Assembly (NCBI GenBank): GCA_029834535.1
Contig: JAQMWT010000314.1
Span: 372,001 to 436,000 of the forward strand
Source: Chrysophaeum taylorii
Taxonomy: Eukaryota; Sar; Pelagophyceae; Pelagomonadales; Pelagomonadaceae
DNA length: 64,000 nucleotides
Direction of reading: 5' to 3'
The translations under genes were made by a program, and so were the position numbers. The notes below the pieces were generated by a model that was given only the letters and a program-made list of their open reading frames with translations, was not told the origin of the DNA and ran no database searches. Below, piece after piece: positions 56,791 to 64,000 of the stretch (positions are counted from its first letter, which is position 1; each line of letters begins with the position of its first letter).

Positions 56791-59461
56791 GAGCATCTGC
56801 GAGGGGTTTCAGCTTTGGTGGCTGCCCGCCCAACATTGGTGTCGCAAGCGGCGGCACCCGATATTTCGAGCAGTTCGTGGTGCTGGGGGGTGCTGCTGTG
56901 GGCGCCTCTGCCTCGTCGACGGCGTCGCGGGGATCATTATTATTATTATTATTATTTGCCGCCGCCGCCGCGGCCGCCGCCGCCGCCGCGGAGGGTGCAG
57001 CAGCCGATGCGCCCTTTTGATCGTCGTTTGCCCCCCCGAGAGGCACGACTCTTGGCTCTGGGCGCTGCTGAAGTGCGGCGAGCTTGATTCCACCGCGCGA
57101 CTCGTATTGAGGAGGAAACGCTCGCTTGTCGGCGACGACGACAGCAGCTTCGTCCGAATGTTCATCATCATCTTCATCTTCTTCGTCGTCATTGGTGATT
57201 GCGTTTGGCGTACAAGTAGGCTTTGTGGATAAAAAGGCAGAAGCTTCAGAAGGTTCTCCTCCTGCTTTTTCTTTCGTCGTCGAAAACGTCTCGGCGTCGA
57301 GTTTGACGAGCTCCGCGTCCGCGTCTCTGACGAGCGCCGCGCGCACCGTGGGATGGTCTTCGAGCTGCTGCGTTAGGACTTCCTTTGGGATGATGTAGAA
57401 GCTGAGCGTGGTGGTCGCGACGGCGGTGAACGCGTGAGTGGTCGTCACGAGGATGGCCTCGAGAGCCACGAGGTCGCCGGGGCCGGAGACGCCGGTTTCA
57501 ATCATGTTGGTGTGCGGCGCGAGGGTCATCATCATCCCGGTGGGCGTTTTCTTGGAGGAGGCGGCGCGGACATGCCTGGCGGTGCCCGCGGCGATGCAAT
57601 AGAGATGCGTGCAAACCTCGTTCTGAAAAAATAAAAAGTCGTTTTTGTCAACCAGACACGGGAGCGCGTGCGGCGCGACGGCGGCAGCGAAGGGCCTCGG
57701 TGATTTTGCGAGGAAGGGGACGTCGGCCAGAAGGGCTCGGTGCTCGACGTGCGCGAGATCGAGGGCGAGTCCTGTCGGCAGGTTTTCAAAGATCCGATCG
57801 CGGTCGAAGCACGTCTGGCGCGAGTAGACGTGCTTGAAGTGGCGGACGACCTTGATCCCGAGGCCCGTCGGGAACTGGCGGTCGTAGACGTACGCCTTGA
57901 CCATGTCGATCTTCTCGCGATAGAGCGACGCCGACTGGTTGAAATTTTCGAGGAGCGACGTGATCGACCCGATGATGTAACCGAAGGAGGCGCCGCCGAC
58001 GATCATCGTAAAGATGGCCAACAACTTCTCGCGATTCGACGAGACGACGACGTCGCCGTAACCAACGGTCGTCATCGTGGTGAACGCCCAGTAGAGCGAC
58101 AACACGTACAAGTGACGCCGCGCGTAGGGCTCGCCGCCGCGTCGCTGCTCCATGTCGTGCTTCCAATGCGTCGTGTCCTCGTACTCGTTTTGAGTGAGGC
58201 CGTGGCGCACGCACGCGATGAGATGACCCACAAAAAACAGTTGGAACAACATCTTGAGGATCGCGATGATCGCGGGGTTGACGTCGACTTTGCGCTCGTC
58301 GCTCGACGCGAGCGCCGTGTTGTTTCGTCCGAGCCGCGACACCTTGGCGAGTTTGAACAGTTTCGACAGTCGAACGATTCGAAACAATCTCGCACTCCGA
58401 AGGATCGAGAGGCTGCCAGATTTCGACGACGACGACCCGTCGTCGCGCTTGCCGGAGCACGGCCTCGTGACGTCGAGGCCTTTCTGGATAAGTTCGAACG
58501 GGAACGTCGAGACAAAATCGACGACAAAGTTGGGAAAATACTGCAACGCGATCTGGCGGTGGTTCTTGACCATGTTTCCCGTCTCGTCCTGGTAGGCCGT
58601 GCAGAAGGAGAGCGCGATGTCGAGCCAGAAACACGAATCGACGAAAAAGTCGACGACAAACACCTCGCGCATGCAACGGAGCGAGGGATGGACGTCAAAG
58701 CACATAAAGTAGGGAACCGTCATCGTGGACCACACGATGCACGTCGAGACCACAACGTCCCACAAGAGTTTCGAGGTCGATGCGGGATGTATGACAAACC
58801 TCGGCATGGCCTCGAGCCCGTTCGTGTTGTTGAAGTCGTCGTCGTCGTCGGCGGCGAAATCCGTTTGAGTGTTGTGCGCCGAGGACCGCCTCGTTTGGGG
58901 CGACGTCAAGGGCGTCGCCCCCGCCGAAACATCACCGTCCCCGGTGCTGCATCGCGCCGTTTCGGGAAATTCCGTCGCTGCCGACGTCCTCGACGTTCGC
59001 ACACAACGCTCGATAGACCCCGAGCACGACGGGCTGTCGGTCTCTGGCATCGTCGCGACGCTCTCCCAGAGCGCGTCCCGCGACGCCCTGTGTTTCACGA
59101 CCACCTGCACCGCCGCGCCGTTGTCGTCCTTGGCGTCGACGTGAATGAGTTTGTGCTGGTGATCTGTCCAGTGCTTGATCTGCGCTGCTCGCCTCATCGC
59201 GTTCGCCGTTCGCAGCGAAAGTTGCCGCGACGCGCGCGGCGGGCGTTCGCCAACAGCTGCGTCGAGGGGGCTCTTGGTTGTCGTCGCGGCGCTCTCGAGC
59301 AGCATTGATGATCTTCGCGCCGGTTGGCCTCCTCCTCCCGCATTGTTGTTGTTGTTGTTGGCGAGTCTCGAGGGCTGCTGCTGCTGCAGCTGCTGCTGTG
59401 CCTTGCTCGGCGTCCGACTCTTGGGCTTGGTCGAGGTCGATTTCTTGTTATGGACCACCAT
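55037..59461 (-). CDS. Tandem EAG/CNG-like cation (probably K+) channel with two 6-TM repeats
   Basis: The product is 1,474 residues from ATG 59,461, without introns. Repeat 1 (about residues 222-700) has S1-S6, an S4 RLFRIVRLSKLFKLAKVSRL with basic residues at every third position, and the pore AFTTMTTVGYGDVV at about 466. A cNMP-binding-type beta-roll follows. A low-complexity linker with poly-Ala, poly-Asn and acidic runs spans about 740-900. Repeat 2 (about 940-1,430) again has S1-S6, S4 RLLKSLRLIRIAKITRV, the pore AFATMTTVGYGDVA at about 1,194 and a second cyclic-nucleotide-type domain. GYGD selects for K+. Two repeats per chain would assemble as a dimer instead of a tetramer. The N-terminus is Gln/Asn-rich and disordered. 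Confidence 0.88.
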
Positions 59462-59645
59462 GGTGATGATGACGATAATCTGTCTCAACCCGCCATCACT
59501 GTATCGTCGGCGGCGGCGTCCTAGGACCCGTCCATACTCTCTCGTTAACGCGAGACTAGGGGGTCAAAGATATGTAGCCGTTCGCCACAACGTCACAGAA
59601 AATCCGAACTATTTTGGAAGCCGTCGCCTTCGCGTTCGGTGTCAG
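59462..59645. promoter_or_regulatory. 184-bp divergent promoter region
   Basis: It lies between the start codons of the minus-strand channel gene and the plus-strand receiver protein. Both genes must initiate here. I see no TATA box or clear symmetric site. Confidence 0.55.
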
Positions 59646-61316
59646 ATGGGCAACTCAATCGCCGGCCTGCCCCGGTCCATCTCGAGCGAGGCCGAGGACG
59701 AGCGCGGGGTGCTCCGGGCCTTCGTCGAGGAGTACGACAAGCAGGGGGGCGACGACCCGTTGAAGCTCTACGAAGCGCTCGCCAAACGGCTCGGGGGCGG
59801 CGAGTCGGAAGAAGCTGCAAAAAATTCAAAGAAAGGATTCTTGCGCGTTGTGGTGGTCGACAGCTGCGAGTCGTCGCTAGAGATGGCGCGAAGGGCGTTG
59901 CGAGTGGCGCTCGGCGGCGAGACGGAACTGGAGACCCGGACGGTCGCGGACGGCGCGAGCGCGTTGGCGGCGCTCCGAGCGGCGGGCGCCCGGCTGAACA
60001 TCCTGCTGCTCGAAATCGATATGGCGACGGGTATGAGCGGGATCGAGCTGATGCAAGCTATCAACGAAGACGACGATTTGGCGAGGACGACGTCGGCGTC
60101 TCTGTTGACGAACGCGAGCGACGCGACGCGGTACGACGCGTTTATGAGTTACGGTGCGAACGAGATCCTGTCGAAGCCCTTGACGGTGCACAAGGCAGCC
60201 CAGATAATGTTTAGTAACGGCCTTCCGTGCACTGCGCCGTCGTTGGAACAAGTAGAGGCGTGGCCGTTCTTACGCCCCGCCAACAACAACAAACAGGTCG
60301 TGATCGGATTTACGACGAGCCTCGCGACGTCCGTTGTGAGCCGTAACCTCGTCCGGATGCTCGCGTTCTACGGCGGGGCGCTCCGCGACGCGAAAATCGA
60401 GGTCGTCGTCGTCAACGACGACGACGTCGAGACGCTCGCGAAGGCGGTCGACGAGGCGGGCGGGGCGTCGCCGATCCTCGTTTCGGACGAAACCCTCGAG
60501 GCGAGCGCGTGCTTCGTCGGGATGTGTCCGGACGGCAAGAACGGTGCGGCGCCGCGCGAGGGTTTGGTTTTCGTTTCGGACGACGACGACGACGACGACG
60601 GAAAGCGCGTGCACCGCCGTCTCGCGTCGCTCGATTCCCGGGACGACGCGAACCTTTTTGCCGAGTTGGCCGCGACGACAACCAGCGCGATCGCCGGCAA
60701 GCAGGCGGGCCTGGTGTCCGCGATGCACGCCTGGGGCCAAAACACAATAATACCCGGACTGCCTCTCCGCTGCTGCTGCCCGGGAGAGGAGCGCGACGCG
60801 CTCGTCGAGGCGTTCGCGGGGGTCCGGGAACGCGCGCGAAAGGGCGCGTACGAGTCCCTCAATCTCAGTCCGCCCCATTTTGCTGCTGACGACGTCGTTC
60901 CGAAACGAGTCCTTGTTGTCGAGGACTCGACCGCGAGCGCCGCGGTCGTAATCCGCATCCTGCTCGGGTTGGGCCACGTCGCGGTGCACGCGGCCGACGG
61001 CGTCGAGGCTTTCCGGCTCTTCCAGCAGTCGTTCGGAGACGAGTTCGACTGCGTGCTGTCAGACGTGAACATGCCCCGCATGGACGGCGTCGAGCTCCTC
61101 TCCAGGATCCGGGCGGTTGATCGTTGCATGCCCGTCGTCCTGATCACGGGGCTCGAGGCCACCGAGGAAGAACGAACGGTATTGTGCGACAAATTCGGCG
61201 CTCAGCGCGTCCTCGACAAGCCGCCGAGTATCGACGGCATCCGCGAGGTCGTCGACGCCTGCCCGTCCCGGAGGAGCCCCATCGCACCCCCCCCGCCCGG
61301 AGGGATGGATGGATAG
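59646..61316 (+). CDS. Two-receiver-domain response-regulator protein, possibly myristoylated
   Basis: The product is 556 residues from ATG 59,646. The start MGNSIAG is a plausible N-myristoylation site and argues for this ATG, although the frame is open further upstream. REC1 (about 64-185) keeps the fold (VVVVDS, LLTNAS, ILSKPL) but has Glu123 at the phospho-acceptor position (LLLEIDMATGMSG). REC2 (about 422-540) is canonical: ED at 426-427, acceptor Asp473 in SDVNMPRMDG, Thr501 and Lys525. The 230-residue middle has no recognised domain and includes an Asp run. There is no histidine kinase or output domain, so it may be a phosphorelay adaptor. Divergent from the channel gene. Confidence 0.8.
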   Translation: MGNSIAGLPRSISSEAEDERGVLRAFVEEYDKQGGDDPLKLYEALAKRLGGGESEEAAKNSKKGFLRVVVVDSCESSLEMARRALRVALGGETELETRTVADGASALAALRAAGARLNILLLEIDMATGMSGIELMQAINEDDDLARTTSASLLTNASDATRYDAFMSYGANEILSKPLTVHKAAQIMFSNGLPCTAPSLEQVEAWPFLRPANNNKQVVIGFTTSLATSVVSRNLVRMLAFYGGALRDAKIEVVVVNDDDVETLAKAVDEAGGASPILVSDETLEASACFVGMCPDGKNGAAPREGLVFVSDDDDDDDGKRVHRRLASLDSRDDANLFAELAATTTSAIAGKQAGLVSAMHAWGQNTIIPGLPLRCCCPGEERDALVEAFAGVRERARKGAYESLNLSPPHFAADDVVPKRVLVVEDSTASAAVVIRILLGLGHVAVHAADGVEAFRLFQQSFGDEFDCVLSDVNMPRMDGVELLSRIRAVDRCMPVVLITGLEATEEERTVLCDKFGAQRVLDKPPSIDGIREVVDACPSRRSPIAPPPPGGMDG

Positions 61317-61402
61317 CAGCACCCTTCGTCGAACCCCCTAATTAATAATAAGGATTAAAAACCGTTTGGTGCCTGGCAATCAATCAGAACGCGAAGAAGA
61401 AG

Positions 61403-64000
61403 ATGATGAGCCGGCGGCGTTTATCGAGCGAGGTCGTCGCAGCAGCCGCAAGGAGTAGTAGTCGTAGTCTCGAGGCGGTGGCGACGCGGTCGCCGGGGGC
61501 TGTCCTGCGGAGCCAGACCTTGGCGTGGCAGGAGGCGTCGAGGCGGTGGATCCGCGAGAGTCATTACGCCGACGAACGCGCCGTGAACCTCTCGAACGTG
61601 CGCGCGTGCCGGCACAGCAGGGCCGAGGAGGCGGTGATCGTCGAGAACGCGGTCCGGCTGGTGAAGGCGTGCCGGACGCCCGAGGCGAAGCGGCGGGCGT
61701 CGCCGGTCCAGTCCCTGCTCCACGAGTACCGGTTGTCGTCCAGGGAGGGCGCGACCCTTTTGAGCCTGGCGGAAGCGGTGCTGCGCGTGCGATCTCCCGA
61801 GGGGCGGTCGCGGCTCATCGCCGACAAGCTCGAGAACGTCGAGTGGGGTCGCATGGGGCTCGGGAAGCCGGCGATCGTGAACGCGGCCTCGGCAGCGCTG
61901 GCGGCCGGCGAGATAGCGACGCGCGCGCCCGCGAGCGACGGGGCCCTCGCGGCGCTCGTCCACCGCATCGGGCGCGACGCCGTGCGCGTTGCGGTGGTCG
62001 CCTTGATGCGGCGGCTGGGGGACGAGTTTGTGTTGGGGGAGAACATCGAGGTGGCGATGGATCGCGCGGCGCGAGACGCGCGCAAAGTCGAATCGCTCCG
62101 GCACAGCTACGACATGCTGGGCGAGGCGGCCAAGACGGCGCAGGACGCCGAGATTTATTGGGAGGCGTACGCGGAGGCCATCGACGCCATTGGTAGGCGG
62201 TTCGGGGAGGGCGAGATCTCGGTGAAGCTGTCCGCTCTGGATCCGAGATTCGAGCCCCATCGTCTGGACGACGTCGGGAAAGTGGTCGGCCGAGTCGTCG
62301 AGCTCGCGACGCGCGCCGCCGACCGCGGGATCGACCTGACGATCGACGCCGAGGAGGCAGCGCGGCTCGAGCTCCAACTCGACGTGGTGTCGCACGTCTC
62401 GTCGGAGATGGCCAGAATCAGGCCGTCGTGGAAGGGCCTCGGGCTCGCCGTTCAGGCGTACCAGCGTCGCGCGCCGCAAATCGTCGACTGGGCCGCGAGC
62501 ACCATCGCCACAAAATCGCGGCCGCTCCGCGTGCGGCTGGTGAAGGGGGCGTACTGGGACTCGGAGATCAAGTGGGCCCAGCAGCTCGGGGCCGCGACCT
62601 TCCCCGTGTTCACGCGCAAGGAGGCGACCGACGCGTGCTACGCGGCCTGCGCTTCCAAGCTTCTCGAGGCCCGCGACCTTTTCTACCCCGCATTCGCGAC
62701 CCACAGCGCACGCACGGTGGCGACGGTCGCCTGGCTCGCCGACCGGTGCGAGAACCGGAATTTCGAGTTCCAGAGGCTCCACGGCATGGGCGAAGACCTG
62801 CACGCGGCCGCCCGGGATTTTTTGACAGACGCCCCGACGCGCGTGTACGCGCCGGTCGGAGATCACGACAGACTCCTGGCCTATTTGGTGCGGCGTTTGC
62901 TCGAGAACGGTGCCAACAGCAGCTTCGTCCACGCTGTGGCCGACGATTCCGTGCCCGCGGAAACCCTCGCCCTCGACCCGGCGGCCGTCCTCGAGCACAA
63001 GCACCTGTGTTCGCCCCACCCGGAAATCAAGCAGCCGCCCGACCTCTTTCTGCCGCGACAAAACAGCCGCGGCCTCGACGTCTCGGATGTCCTGGCGCTC
63101 CACGAGTTCGCCCAAAACGTCGACGACGACCGAGTCTCCGGAGGCGAGGTGGCGGTGTACGACCCGACGACGGGCGATCGCGCCGGCTCGGCGCCTCAGG
63201 CGAGCGACCAAGACGTGGCGGCCGCTCTAGGAGGTGCCAAAGCCGCCCAGCCGGCGTGGGACGCGACGGGACTCGAAAAGCGCGCGACCATCCTCCGGAA
63301 CGCAGCCGACGAACTCGAAGCGAGACGAGAAACGCTGTGCGGGCTTCTCGTGGCCGACGCGGGGAAGACGTGGGTCGACGGCGTCGGCGAGATCAGAGAA
63401 GCTGCGGATTTCTTGAGGTACTACGCGGACAGGGCTGAGGCGGACCTCGCCGACCGCGCGCTCCCCGGTCCGGTCGGCGAGACCAATACCCTCGCGTACC
63501 GCGGACGCGGCGTCTGGGCGGCCGTCTCGCCTTTCAACCTGCCGTTGGCCATATTTGTCGGCCAGATGGCCGCGCCCCTCGTCGCGGGCAACGCCGTCGT
63601 CGCCAAGTCGGCACCGCAGACGCCCCTCGTCGCATCCGCGGTGATCGACGTCATGAGGGCGGCGGGGGTTCCCGAGGATGTTCTCGCCCACCTCCCCGAC
63701 CCCCGCGACTTGGTCGGCCCCCTCCTCGTCGGCGACCCCCGCGTCGACGGCGTCGTCTTCACGGGCTCGGGCCTCGCCGCGCGCTCCATCGCCAGAACCC
63801 TCGCCGACCGCGACGGTCCGATCGTCCCCCTCATCGCCGAGACGGCAGGCCTCAACGCCATCATCGCCGACGAGAGCGCGCTCCCCGAGCAGCTCGTCCA
63901 CGACGCCGTCCGCAGCGCCTTCAACTCGGCCGGCCAGCGGTGCTCGAGCGCGCGGCTCCTCTGCGTTCCCTCGCAGACGAAGGACCGCGTCCTCGAGATG
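61403..64000 (+). CDS. putA: Bifunctional proline dehydrogenase / P5C dehydrogenase (PutA type), 3' end off window
   Basis: PutA oxidises proline to glutamate in two steps in one chain. The frame from ATG 61,403 is open for all 866 codons to the window edge. The N-terminus (MMSRRRLSSEVVAAAARSSS) looks like a mitochondrial presequence. Proline dehydrogenase blocks are ISVKLSALDPRFEPHR (from about 272), LRVRLVKGAYWDSEIKWAQ (about 378), EFQRLHGMGE, and YAPVGDHDRLLAYLVRRLLE. The aldehyde dehydrogenase part begins at about 590 and shows VSPFNLPLAIFVGQ, VFTGSG, Glu813 in LIAETAGLNAII and catalytic Cys847 in GQRCSS. The helix-rich region before residue 270 matches the alpha domain of PutA. No DNA-binding N-terminus is present. 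The last part of the ALDH domain lies outside the window. Confidence 0.92.
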   Translation, partial: MMSRRRLSSEVVAAAARSSSRSLEAVATRSPGAVLRSQTLAWQEASRRWIRESHYADERAVNLSNVRACRHSRAEEAVIVENAVRLVKACRTPEAKRRASPVQSLLHEYRLSSREGATLLSLAEAVLRVRSPEGRSRLIADKLENVEWGRMGLGKPAIVNAASAALAAGEIATRAPASDGALAALVHRIGRDAVRVAVVALMRRLGDEFVLGENIEVAMDRAARDARKVESLRHSYDMLGEAAKTAQDAEIYWEAYAEAIDAIGRRFGEGEISVKLSALDPRFEPHRLDDVGKVVGRVVELATRAADRGIDLTIDAEEAARLELQLDVVSHVSSEMARIRPSWKGLGLAVQAYQRRAPQIVDWAASTIATKSRPLRVRLVKGAYWDSEIKWAQQLGAATFPVFTRKEATDACYAACASKLLEARDLFYPAFATHSARTVATVAWLADRCENRNFEFQRLHGMGEDLHAAARDFLTDAPTRVYAPVGDHDRLLAYLVRRLLENGANSSFVHAVADDSVPAETLALDPAAVLEHKHLCSPHPEIKQPPDLFLPRQNSRGLDVSDVLALHEFAQNVDDDRVSGGEVAVYDPTTGDRAGSAPQASDQDVAAALGGAKAAQPAWDATGLEKRATILRNAADELEARRETLCGLLVADAGKTWVDGVGEIREAADFLRYYADRAEADLADRALPGPVGETNTLAYRGRGVWAAVSPFNLPLAIFVGQMAAPLVAGNAVVAKSAPQTPLVASAVIDVMRAAGVPEDVLAHLPDPRDLVGPLLVGDPRVDGVVFTGSGLAARSIARTLADRDGPIVPLIAETAGLNAIIADESALPEQLVHDAVRSAFNSAGQRCSSARLLCVPSQTKDRVLEM

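Noticed and set aside
57740-59308. A 522-codon plus-strand open frame
   Set aside because: It is the antisense shadow of repeat 1 of the channel gene, with no motif of its own.
59175-59645. Upstream extension of the receiver protein's frame
   Set aside because: It overlaps the 5' end of the divergent channel gene, contains Leu/Cys runs from the CAA/TTG repeats, and would bury the MGNSIAG start.
61421-63211. A 596-codon open frame on the minus strand
   Set aside because: It is antisense to the PutA-like gene, is Arg/His/Asp-rich as GC-rich shadows are, and shows no domain. The plus frame from 61,403 carries all catalytic motifs.
1-64000. Prokaryotic features such as CRISPR arrays, operons with Shine-Dalgarno sites or rRNA
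   Set aside because: None were seen. Spliced and eukaryote-specific genes, SINEs and LINEs exclude a bacterial origin.

Overview
The window is nuclear DNA of a eukaryote, most likely a photosynthetic stramenopile or another alga with a red secondary plastid. Three things point there. An IspD-type enzyme of the plastid MEP pathway starts with a signal peptide and an ASAFAP-like motif. Several genes are eukaryote-specific (SPC24-like kinetochore protein, BAR protein, ENT transporter, GT47, RING protein, EAG/CNG-like channel). The genes are GC-rich, closely packed and nearly intron-free; one 44-nt intron could be resolved. The species is not identified.

Layout. Bases 1-24,470 are AT-richer nested Copia-type LTR retrotransposons, all treated as broken fossils. 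A minus-strand copy (C) is split by a block at 3,899-23,855. The block is flanked by a 5-bp duplication (GGTAT) and holds three LTRs, two internal bodies (A and B) and a third ORF downstream of pol. All three copies carry a cytosine-C5 DNA methyltransferase-like domain between protease and integrase. A LINE fragment follows at 24,475-25,375.

Bases 25,722-29,623 hold a plus-strand host cluster: GT47 exostosin-like, BAR-domain protein and ENT transporter. Bases 29,624-43,599 are mostly gene-poor. They hold a SINE, a LINE split by a fragment of a second LINE with a PD-(D/E)xK nuclease region, pyrimidine-rich repeats, one RING gene (36,325-37,253, minus) and unrecognised decayed sequence.

Bases 43,600-47,058 hold IspD, a hAT remnant, SPC24-like and a sirtuin. 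A hAT transposon with perfect ends and an 8-bp target duplication occupies 47,059-49,583, followed by a decayed second Copia-like element to about 54,120 that contains a SINE.

Bases 55,037-64,000 are host genes again: a large minus-strand channel with two complete voltage-sensor/pore/cNMP-binding repeats, a divergently transcribed two-receiver response-regulator protein, and a bifunctional PutA-like proline dehydrogenase/P5C dehydrogenase that runs off the right edge.

The host genes do not form one pathway. The channel and the receiver protein share a 184-bp divergent promoter region and might be co-regulated. The other genes cover plastid isoprenoid synthesis, mitochondrial proline catabolism, nucleoside transport, membrane shaping, chromosome segregation, deacylation and ubiquitination.
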